64,000 bases of DNA from Ottelia alismoides (Eukaryota > Streptophyta > Magnoliopsida > Alismatales > Hydrocharitaceae), in NCBI GenBank assembly GCA_037367405.1, contig JAZKJV010004148.1:2294501-2358500 (forward strand), given 5' to 3'. Of this stretch, positions 33,241 to 43,549 are shown piece by piece. The number at the start of each line of letters is the position of its first letter. The stretch's first letter is position 1. The notes beneath the pieces were generated by a model, which was given only the letters and a program-made list of their open reading frames with translations, was not told where the DNA came from and searched no databases. Made by a program: the position numbers and the translations under genes.

Positions 33241-34760
33241 ACAAGAGGTGCTCCCATATCTGGCTTTTTATCCGGGAGGTTGCTGATGGCATTAGCGGTG
33301 GCCATTGTGAGGATATGCTTTTCGGACTTGCCACCCTTGCTTCTGGAGTTGTGGGGATGCAGCCTGCACTTGGTTGTGCATGCCTCTTTCAATCCTTTCT
33401 TTACAGCCGGTATGTACTCAAGAGCTTTCATTAATGGCATATTCAGCACCAAATTCTGGATGATTTCTATGATGGCAGGATCAGACAAAGCATTTTTCAA
33501 ATTTTTCATTTTTTTGTGTTTTTTCATTGCTTCAGGAAAAGGAATATTTACAACATCTTCATCAATTTCATTCAAAAGAGTGTCCATACTATCGTGTACA
33601 GGTAGATGGCAAAAAGGAATGGATTCATCTACAATTTGTGGACCAAAAATGACAGGCTCGACTTCTTGTGCTGGCGTTGGACTCGATGCAGGTGTAATGC
33701 TTCTCCTGTCAGGAACTGGCTGTGAGGCAGGTGCAGGCGTCTCCAATGCTGGCCAATCTCTATCGAGATTGCTGCTATCTTTTTGTGTTTTGTCATTTTC
33801 TTCATTTTTTTTGTGATTTTCTGAATGCTGGTGCTGCTCCCAAAATGCTGCTTGGCCCTGGTGTTGGCTAGACTGATGATTCCCCGTCAGATGCAAGGTG
33901 CTTCCCCTTCGCCGTGGCCGATGGCTGGAGTGTCCTACCGCTCCTGAGAGTAACATTATTAGATAAAAAAACAATTTAATTGACCTGATTCGGGTTGGAC
34001 ACTGTCGGCTACCTGCTCCTTGCGTCGGAAGTTGTTCGGATTGGCTTCGACCTGAGCTGGTATGACGGTCTTTGCTGCCGTCAGGTCGTCGATCTTCTGG
34101 GTCATTTCAGCCATGTTCTTCATTAACTGTTCAAGACAGGCCAGGGCCGGATTGACCGGCACAATCTCAGAGGAGTCCCCCTACTGGGGCCTAGAGTGCT
34201 GATATGGCAGCTGAGATTGCGACTGGTAACCTTGAGAAAATTGGTGAGGAGGAGGGTTGGAGGAATACTGTGAATTCTATTGGTTGTATTGAGCAGCCGG
34301 TTGTTGATGATATCCCTGTCTGTGATATCCAGACTACTGAGGACCGTGCTGGTAATTCTGCCTCCAGGTGTTACCGAGAGATGGAGGCGGGTATTGATAG
34401 GCAGGCTGGAAGGGTTTCCCACCCTGCTGCTGCTGATGATAGGGCATGTTGCCCCTGTTCTGACCCTGAGAATGTCCTTGAGGGCGGGTCAGTTGCGCTT
34501 CATTGTTCCATATGCCATTGATCTCCTAAATCAGTGGCGGGGGTGGAGAGAACTTCTCGGAGTATGTTGGCTGGGGCTCAGGTTGATATACAACCATCTG
34601 TGTCTGGGGCTGCGGGGGCTGCTCCGGAACCTGTACGTAGTACACATGCTGGACAGGCTGGGGCTGCAATGGAGTCGGCTGAGGGTGTTGCTGCATTGTG
34701 GGCTCCTTCTTCTAAGCATTCGGCTTGGCAGAAGTAGACACAGTGTTGCACATGTTTGCA
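33241..34760 (-). pseudogene. B: gag-protease linker
   Basis: Segment 33108-33974 carries, before the protease, a charged region (SENHKKNEENDKTQKDSS), a Pro-rich region, and the pre-protease block ALSDPAIIEIIQNLVLNMPL with KALEYIPAVKKGL. Segment 33959-34162 has ALACLEQLMKNMAEMTQKID, probably a coiled coil. 34200-34760 is Gln/Tyr/Pro-rich and broken. I do not see a CCHC zinc knuckle. Confidence 0.68.
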
Positions 34761-34761
34761 T

Positions 34762-36377
34762 TTAATGCACGAACGAGTTGCTCCAGCTGTTGGGAAATCT
34801 GGTCGAGCTTTTCCAAACCCTGGGTCCTCTTCTCAATGACTGCCAATTTTCGAGGTCCTGCGACCTCTTCTCAATGATATCCACCTTGGACAAGTGGCTC
34901 CTAATGATGCTCAGGTTGGAGCTCTCGTCCTTGTCCTCGGTATGAGAAGCCATGTTCACTGGCTTGCTGATGGCGGTTGGTGGCTTCATGTATGCTCTGG
35001 ACGAGGTCTGCGTGGCTTCTCCTTCAGCCATTTCCTCGAAGACGTTCCATACCACGTCCTCATCCTTGTTGAAATGTGAACCGCCGCAAGCGGCATCTAC
35101 AAGCTTTTGGCTCTCAAGTGATAGCCCCCCAAAGAAATGTTGCACGAGACTGGTCTTTGGAATTTCATGGTGTGGGCACTTCTCCTGCAAGTCCTTGAAT
35201 CTCTCCCACGCTTCATGGACAGTCTCTGAGGCTGCTGGCAGAAACTGGATATATGGGCACGCATCTGATTCAATCGCCCAAGAGGATAGAATTTATAGAG
35301 AAATGCAGACTTCAGCTCCTCCTAGGTCGTAACGACCTTCCCAAGATGGTCGACCTAATATAGGGCCTTGTCTTTTAGGCTGAAGGGAAAGGCGGTCATC
35401 TTGACTACCCCTAGAGGAATACCAGGGTAGTGAGAAGTGGCACAGATGCGGCCAAATTTCTTGAGAAAGATATATGGTTCCTCAGTGGTGTTCCCGTGGA
35501 ATTTAGGATGTAGTGACAGAAATTTCGGCTTCAGCTCGAAGTGGGCATGCGTACGTGAAACCTGAATCCACTCAGTGATGTGTCCCGCTCCTTGGTTGTA
35601 TGTTTCCTTGAGTGTAGGCTTCGGCTGTGGTGGATCTACTTCCGCTGCGTCAAATTCTGGTTCTCCCATTGAGAACTCATCTTTGACTTCTTCAAAATTC
35701 AGCTCATGGTTCGGATCATCCTCTTATCGGCCATCTCTTGCATCGACCCTCCTCCTCAGATCGTTCAGCATATCTTGGAAGGCGGTCTGGGCCAGGGCTT
35801 GGTTAGTCAACTGCTGCTTGATGGCTTGAATGGAAGCCAGCACCTGACTGTTAACCTCGTTCTGCATGGTGTACTGCCCTTCCCCTGTATTGATTTCAGG
35901 TTCATGTTGGGGTTGTGGTCCCTTTCCTCTTCCACCTGCCATCTCAGATTGAACTTGAATTGCTGGCTCGTGATCGGATGGAAAATCTGCATGACAGAGT
36001 AAACCCTGATCAGTATCTTCTTGAGCACCTGCTATGGAGATGAATCTGGGATTAAGGTCAATCCCAGAATGTTGTGAACGGAGCATAGGATATAGACTAA
36101 AATCGATCTCCATCCACAAGGGGTTGTTTTGGGGATAAGAGTAATCCCGGTTTAGCTGAAGGGGAAGAGCTAATTCGGGTTGGGAGTCCATCCCAAATAG
36201 CGGATTTATTGGGGAAAGGCAAGTGTTGAAAGAAGCTAGAATAGGGGATTCCAAGGAAACATCCGCAAGACCCGAACTGATTTCCTGGAGATCACCCCTC
36301 TTTATTGAAGACGTTGCCGACACGGAATCGATGTGGGCGTCGGCGAGGTCCCGACTAAACCATCCATGTGACGACAT
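34762..36377 (-). pseudogene. B: gag
   Basis: The likely start is MSSHGWFSRD at 36377, which begins a 217-codon N-terminal region. 35355-35669 follows after a stop: FELKPKFLSLHPKFHGN, EEPYIFLKKFGRIC and MTAFPFSLKDKALY, the front of the capsid domain. 34762-35190 has KCPHHEIPKTSLVQHFFGGL, the back of the capsid domain, then a helical segment (LSKVDIIEKRSQDLENW). These match gag of C and D block for block. Gag forms the RNA-packaging particle. At least two stops or frame changes interrupt it. Confidence 0.82.
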
Positions 36378-38168
36378 CTTAAGAAGACCAAGAAGAAAAG
36401 ATGATGTATGAAGAGCATGCTGATAAAAAGGAAATAAAAGGATTGTAAAATAGTAGAAGGCTCACAATGAGCAAGGATTAAATAGAAGGAGAACAGAATT
36501 TGCGCAAAGGTGCGATATTTTTGATCTTGACCTAAATGCAATTAGCAATCAAACACAAAACAGGGGGATTCACCAACTCAACACGTGAAGCCGTGAAGGT
36601 TCGTCTTTTATCTTTGTAATTTTTAACTTGAATTCAGGAAGTTATCTTTTAACGAGTCCTTAGAGCGCTACGCCTATAGGAGCGAGAGTACTGCCGGAAA
36701 AGTATTCCCGTACTTGTCCTCCTCCTGTGTAATCTGTAGCCTGCGCTTTTTGAGGTCCTTTTAACCCTTCCTCGATCCCTACTCAGCCAAAGAAGAAGAG
36801 GGAGGAAGCTGATAGGCGAAACCGATACTTCGGATCTCGCTCGCAACGGAATCACCCGTGAGCATGCAAGATCCTACTCGGACGCAGACGGTGAGACAGA
36901 CACATCCGTGAAGGCGTGGCCTATGCTCGGTACTTCGGACAAGGTAGGTGCTCACACAATAGTGAGTCACCAATGGTGACCAAGCCCTACTCGCCTACAT
37001 ACGATAGTAGCGCCAATACTTCGGAAATCCAGGCGATACACAAGGCAGCCACAAGCTGGGTTTTTGGCTCTAATCCTTACGAAGCACTCAGCTCACTTGG
37101 AAGGAGACCTTCCCATGCAACCTGAAAACAAGTGAGGGTGTTGCTCTCCCCAGTCAATGAATCCAATTACCAAATTTATTTAGGTCAAAGTTTTATTAGC
37201 AGTCCCTTTTTTAATTTTTTTGGTGTTATCGCTTCTTTGAGTGAATTCAAACAAGCGCCTAACGATTTTGTATTTTCTTGATCCTACTTTGTCCAAAATC
37301 AGAGGGGGAAAAGAGTCGGGAAAAGCCAATGCAAGTCGGCACCAAGATGGAAATCTCACCTTTGTGCCTAAATGATGGATGCCAGAATAGAGGACTTACA
37401 GTGAATCCCAGCTCTCTCCATGCGGGATGCAAAGCAGAAATTTATAAACCTACACTACATGCCGGTATGCAAGCGGAAATCGTCCTAACCAGGCAATTGC
37501 TAGCGTTAAGAACCACAAGATAACCATCAATCTCCAATCCAAAGGTCCGGTTTAGGCTCATCCCTCCTTCTCTCGACACATCGAGTTTAGGAGAAGCGCT
37601 GGGCAGGATGAGCTCGCGGCGCGCGGATCAAAGAAGAGTGAATCAACTGTTTAATTAAACTAAGTCCAAGCACGAGCTATAAGTACATGCAATTGTTGTT
37701 AAGGTGTTTGGACCTAATCTACTCGATCAAGCAAAGCCTAAAAATCTAAGGGCTCAATCCACAAAAAAATTAAAAAGAAATCAAAACCGGAAAATGACAG
37801 TCGAGAAACGCGAAGAAAACAACGGTGAGCCCCCGGGTGAACAAACACCCGGAGATTAGGCCCGAAGTGTCTGAGTGTCCAAGTCCTATATTATTACAAT
37901 TTAAATGACTCTCTCTCACAAGAATAAAAAACTAACTATCTCTCTCTCTCTCAAGCTCTCCTGCTCTCTCCTGTCGGCTAGGGTAGAATAGCCGGCTCCT
38001 CCTCCCAAGGATGCGCAGGATCCCCTAGGCGATCCTCCTCGGTCAGCGGTCCCTCGCAAGAAAACAAGAGAGGTGTCATACAGTTCAAAACAAATTATGC
38101 ACGAAAAACAAATAATCAAAAATGGCTAAGCGGATAAAAGACACAAGTGTACTCTACAAGCCGATGAT
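36378..38168 (-). other. B: 5' leader between gag and PBS
   Basis: Non-coding. It contains the shared leader motif TTGCTCTCCC (37141-37150) and TAGCAGTCCC (about 37198). A perfect 7-bp stem CCGGGTG with CACCCGG, loop of 6, lies at 37833-37852, about 320 bases from the PBS. A TCTCTC tract is at 37938-37952. No ORF of note. Confidence 0.7.
37938..37952. repeat. (TC)n microsatellite
   Basis: About seven TC units in the B leader; a purine-rich (GA)n tract in the sense strand. Confidence 0.85.
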
Positions 38169-38185
38169 CCCCGGCAACGGCGCCA
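38169..38185 (-). other. B: primer-binding site, tRNA-Asp type, intact
   Basis: The sense strand reads TGGCGCCGTTGCCGGGG, two bases after the LTR end. From general knowledge this is complementary to the 3' end of plant tRNA-Asp(GUC) including CCA, and it is the usual PBS of Athila-like elements. Minus-strand cDNA synthesis starts here. Confidence 0.93.
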
Positions 38186-38187
38186 TT

Positions 38188-41100
38188 TGATAAACGAGAA
38201 TGCGAGAGCCGCTAAATAGTGGTCTGACAAATCAGACTCATTGTCACTGATGCGACTACTCAAACCTTCCTGTTTGTCAACAATTAACCCACACAATCAA
38301 TCAATCAATCAAGAGCAAGGATTAAAATTTATTATTCCCTACAAAAATGTACAATGGCAAGCAAGTAGGGGTCGAACACAGGAAACAAAGGTGTAGATTA
38401 GAGACAAAAAGTCACTCCTAGGTCTAACGGACTACTTAGCCAATCTCGATTTTTTTGTGGGTTTTTAATTTGTATTTTTTTATTTAATTTTTAATTTTAT
38501 ATTTTTGTATTTTGCTTTTTAGTTTTCTCATTTTATAATTTCTTTTTTTATTTAAATATTTTTTTATTTTCTTTTTCAATATAGGAAAAAATAAGCTATA
38601 TAATAAAAGAGGTGCTAGGATATTTATAAAAATATGCAAAAATATCCAAAAATTCAGGAATAAAATCTTTTTGGTCTTTTTATGATTTTTTACTGTTTTT
38701 GTGATTTTTGAGTATTTTTTAAAATATTCTTGGTATTTTTAAATGTCAAAATACAAGAAAACAGGGAATAAGCTACTGTCTGAAGGTAAAATAGGAATTA
38801 AAAATATCAAACAACCACAAAATTTTTCCAAACTAATTTTAAAATAAAGATAAGAAAATAAGGAATCTACAACACCTTAGATTGCAATTTTTGGAGTTTT
38901 TTAGAATTGTTTAGATTTTTTTGAAGTTTTAAGATGTTTTCTAGTTTTTAAGGTTTTCCTTTTGTAATTTTTAGTGATTTTTGGACTGACACTAAAATAG
39001 ACTAAAATACACAATAGGTAATTTTTTTTGGAATTTTTCAAGGTATTTTAATATTTTTTTGGTATTTTCTAAGCTAGACAGTACCAAAATAGCATGTTTT
39101 TTATTTTTAATAAATGCTAAAATGCAATAAAAATCAAATGCAAAAATATGGCGTGAAAGGGCAAGTTAACAGGCGCATACATGCATTTTTTGGTGATTTT
39201 TAGGATTAATATGATGTGTGGAATAAATAAGACAAACAAGCAAAAATCTGTGACCTGGCAGGGGTATATATGCAAATACACAATCCTTCAGGGACATACA
39301 TGCAATTTTTCACAAAATTTAACACTAAATATTTAATTTAGTCTACCTTTTACAAAAAGCTAAACCCGTGAGGGCAAAGTTGCAAATAACCCACCCCTGC
39401 GCGTGCGACGCACGCGCCTAGGGAGGACCTGCTTGCAAATACCAAAAACCTCGGGGCGGAAATGCAAAAAGACCAAGGCAACACGTGAGGGCTCACATGC
39501 GCTACTGGCAGGGGTATAAGTTTGATATTACACAACACAAGGGGCACAGATATAAAAATTACAAAACTTTAAAATTGCAACTGAATGTTTTAATATTAAG
39601 AAATAAATACAAAAATGGTCGGGGTGTAAATAGCAAAATACCCAGGCAGAGGTTGATCCGACGGCTCTTGATGTGTCACTTAAGGCCACGTTTCGGGCCC
39701 AGATGGGTCGATACCCTTTCGCGTAGACGGCCTGGATTAGAAGATGCGTGGATGATCGAACGGCCTTGTGAGCCTTGATCCTACGGTTGCTGCTTTCCTG
39801 GGCGATCAGCCTTGGATCGGACGGCGGGGAGAGGTGCTCCAAGAACACCCGAAGAACAGCCCCCCGTCGAGTTTGAATCGATGAAGGGCGGCTCCTCCGT
39901 GCTCTTGGGGGGTCCCCGACCACCTCCGTGTACTCCTGCAGGGTTCTTTTGACGTCTGGGCGGTCCAAAATGCCCAGGCAAAGCCCAGGGCCCTCCCGCG
40001 GCGTGGGCGGAGCTTGGAGGTTCCAAGCTTTCTCCGGCGAGGCGCAAAATTCTCCCAGACGTGTGGTTGGCTTCCAAACCTGCAAGGAAAGTTGGTGACG
40101 AAGTCGGGTGCAAAATGCCCCAACTTCGTGGAGTATTTCACAGGGGAGTACGACTATGTGGAAAGGAGACGTCGACCGGCGAGACTCGATGCCGGCCGAG
40201 ATTGAATCGGAGTGGGATGATGATGATTAGGGGATAGATTGTGACGAAGAAAATGCCACTGAGGTCTTTAACAACTTAAAACACTAGGTACCAGTAGAGA
40301 AAAAGGGGAAGAAGAGACCACACCAAGGTGCGCCCGAAGAGGCCTCTGGCGAGAACTCCGGCGAGGGGACCAGACTCGATTCGACGCCGCCTTGACCCGA
40401 CGAGAGGCCCGACGAATTCCTGCTGTCACCAGGGGTAACGTCAAGGGTCTAAGTTAGGGATTCGGTGGTGGAAGAGTGATCAAGGGTGAAAGGGGGTGAC
40501 GGGTCTGGTTTTGAACCAAGGTGTGACAGGGTGCAAAGATCGAATCAGCTGGCGCGCCACAGTGCTCCACAAATCAAGAAGGTCCCCCAGCGTGAATCAT
40601 TGTTGTACGATGAACAAAAGTCGTGAAGATGCTATCACAAGAAGGTGCAAGGAGCTCCCTCGGAAAAAACGAGAAAACGGGTCAAACCATGCCTCTGACA
40701 CCATCCAGGTGCTGGGCAGAGAGTTGACCGAAGGTCAACTCTTGCTGCCCCTATTTACCTATATATTTTATTGTTATATTTTTATTTTGTGATTTTTATT
40801 TATTTATTATTTTATAAAATTATAAAATACTTTTATACACTTAATTATATTTTTATTTTATTTTTTTCTGAAGTGTTTTGTATATTTAATAAAATAAAGG
40901 TAGGTATTGTATAGGTATGTATATAGGTATAATACATGTGTATTTTATATACATATATTTTTATTTTGAGTTTTATTTGGGTTTTCATTCTTGTTTTAAT
41001 GTACATAATTATTATAAATAATATTCACAAAATTATAAAAAATATAAAATCATAAAAATAATGAATAAAGAATAAATTGAAAATTTTAAGCTGTACAATT

Positions 41101-41717
41101 ATACAATGAGGGTCTAAAACTCAGCTTTCAAACCGTAGCTCCGCCAAATGCGAAACCACCGCCATTAAATAGCTTATTTTATTCTATATACAATTAAAAG
41201 TGAGTATGCTGCATTTGGAGTTTTTATTTGTGAGATACGGGTCTGGGAAGTTGGGATGCTGGATTCTTATTCAGACCATAACTTTTTATCTGTACATTAT
41301 TTTGAGTGAAATCAATTTTGTATTTTTCTATATTTAATTATCTACAACTTTCATGCTCAGAGTTTGTTTATTTGAAGTATAAGGAGTGCATCCAAAAATA
41401 GGTCCCAAAATGAATATAGAATGAATTAAGAAGAACAGGTATCCGACCCTTATCTCCCCCTACTTTCTTCCTTGTCGACCTATTCATCAAGATGCCTAGG
41501 TCTCGGGGTTTCGGGTCATAAAATATTTACAATATTTTATTCTTTTTCTTTTCTTTTCTTTATTCTATAATTTTGGCTTTAAAAACTGTATTTTATACAC
41601 TTTTTACACACACATGCATGAATGCTAAAATGCATGATTTAACAGTATTTACACGCGTTTACTAGGGTTTTTAAGGCCAAAATGATAGAATAAAGATGAT
41701 GAAATGTAGATTCATCA
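38188..41717 (-). repeat. B: 5' LTR
   Basis: Partner of 23248-26957, starting TGATAAACGAGAATGCG and ending GTAGATTCATCA. It lacks the segment corresponding to about 25804-26000, including the 28-bp palindrome; the junction is near 40750 (GCTGCCCC then TATTTACC). Other differences are mainly scattered transitions. Confidence 0.95.
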
Positions 41718-41722
41718 GGTAC
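41718..41722. repeat. Right target-site duplication of element B (GGTAC)
   Basis: Identical to 23243-23247. Confidence 0.95.
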
Positions 41723-41917
41723 CTTGCAAGAAAAGTAAGAGAGAGAATTAAGAGAATGACTCAAAAAATAAAACAAGAAAATAAATACTGACAATAAAAT
41801 AAAAATAAATGCAGGAAAAAAAATGAAATTTATACAGTGAATATTCGGGGGGTCAAACTACCCGAATCAAGGAAATCAAATAAATTTTTTTTAGATTAAA
41901 AACTAAGCTATTTGCCT
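41723..41917 (-). other. D: 5' leader, part between B insertion and PBS
   Basis: AT-rich non-coding sequence. It contains TTCGGG and CCCGAA as an imperfect inverted repeat at about 41847-41869. It continues the leader interrupted at 23247. Confidence 0.6.
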
Positions 41918-41934
41918 CCCCGACAACGTCGCCA
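41918..41934 (-). other. D: primer-binding site, slightly degenerate
   Basis: Sense TGGCGACGTTGTCGGGG; two differences from the intact tRNA-Asp PBS of B. It lies two bases from the inferred LTR end. Confidence 0.82.
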
Positions 41935-41936
41935 TC

Positions 41937-43549
41937 AGACGATTCACGACTTCGCCCTGGTTAATTTGCGTGAATTATCGGACGTTTAAATTAATGTCAT
42001 TTCGTTGTAGGCAGGCAACCGAGATAGGTCAAGAAATAACCACAATAAATTAATCAATCTTATTCAACGTGGTTTTATGTTTATTTTACTTGGGCAAGTC
42101 CCAAGGTCGTTCTCAAGGAGGCAAAGGAACAACCTATAATTTTGTCTATCAAAGTTCATGCACGATTTTCATGGCGATATATTTTTGGTATTTTTAATGC
42201 AATTTTGGGATGCAAAAAACAAATTAGGCCAATTTTAGGGACTAAAAAGTAAAGATCAATCAAACGATGTCCAAAAAAATTGAAACTTGGCCGAGATGAC
42301 AATTATGATGAAGTGAATGCAATTATTTTTTTGGGAATTTTTGGATGCAAGATAATTTTTTTATGAATGTTTGAATGCAAACAAAGTGAATTTCATTAAT
42401 TAATTATAATAAATAATAAACTTAATTATTTTCAAGTGATAAAATTATCCAACATCTATCACTAGTTGACCGATCTCGGAAAAATCCTAATCCTCAAAAA
42501 TACTAAATTTAATACCTACTAAAAATTAAATATTGAAATATGCAAAATGAATTTTACAGGGCAAATTATGCATGCAAATGCAATTCTTTTTTGGCATGAT
42601 GTGAAATACAACTAATTATATAATCCTTGAATTTTCGGCAATTTTCAGATCAATGGTTAATTAATTATGAATTATCAAGCACAGAATGGGCTAAATATGC
42701 AATTTTCCACAAACAATTAATTATTGATTAACCACTGAGTACAAAAATATCAGATATAAGCCATATTGTAGAGAATTGGATGAAGAACATCGTGCTATTT
42801 TTGAATAATAAAAATAAAGCAATTTAGGACTCCAAAATGAAAGGGGAACACAGGGGTATTTATGCAATATTACAATAATTAAATAAAGCATGGAGGACTA
42901 AATTGAAATTACTGAAAGTGTTGAGGGTCCGCTGCAACATTTCCAAGCAGTCACGTTCCCAACACGTAACCATTAGTCGGTAGGGCTGAATCTACGAATC
43001 GGCTGATCTTCAGGGTGGATTCTGCAAAAGTTCCAGTAGGTCACATGCACTGGGTTGGGGATGATCTTGGAAATATGCTGGACCACATGGGCGTTGGCGT
43101 AAATTATCCTCGCACATGTGAGAATCACGTGGGGAGAGGAGGCTTTGTTGAAGTCGTTCCCTCTCATACGTGATCCTCACGTGCGAGGGCCTCGGGCAGT
43201 GAGACCGGTCTGAGGAGCGGCGGAGACAACCTCATGCATCGACGATGGAGGTTCTATAGGTGTTGGGAGACCTGATGCTCTTGTTTGATGTTGAGGCTTC
43301 AAAGACGTGGACCGAAGTATGTGAAGCTCGGTGAAGGTGGAGGAGCAGCTACAGATGGATGTTCCTGGAGGTGCAGTTGTCGGTAATGATCTGGGAAGTG
43401 GAGCCCCAAATGCTGGTGTCGATGATGATCTAGGACTCTTGGGGGTGGAGCTCAAAGGGGTGAAGGTCGGAGCGAAGCAGACATAACAGAGGTGAGCTAC
43501 GACGAGGTGCTAAGCCCTCGGATCTCGCCACAGGAAGAGTGCAGCCAGG
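41937..43549 (-). repeat. D: 5' LTR, U5-side part
   Basis: Begins next to the PBS; the expected TG is altered to AG. It has the U5 motif near 42103 (AAGGTCG, then CAAGGAGGCAAAGG) and resembles the LTR of E (for example GGTTAATT near 41958 and TTAGTTAATT near 55748). It is cut at 43549 by solo LTR H and resumes at 46419. Confidence 0.82.
43545..43549. repeat. Left target-site duplication of solo LTR H (CCAGG)
   Basis: CCAGG precedes TGATGAATCGAG. The sequence after H is CCGGG (46419-46423), a one-base mismatch. Confidence 0.75.

Larger units (their letters stand above)
23248..41717 (-). mobile_element. Element B: near-complete Athila-type retrotransposon
   Basis: An 18,470-bp unit with two LTRs (3710 and 3530 bp), TG...CA ends, exact TSDs, intact tRNA-Asp PBS and PPT, and every coding domain present in order. 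About 250 LTR bases compared by eye differ at roughly 5-6% of sites, so it is the youngest full element I can date here. All stops I examined in pol can be explained by C-to-T changes in the sense strand. It is inserted in the 5' leader of element D. Confidence 0.95.

Noticed and set aside
38169..38185. Fragment of a tRNA-Asp gene
   Set aside because: Only the 3'-terminal 17 bases including CCA match, on the strand expected for a PBS beside an LTR; no cloverleaf sequence is present.
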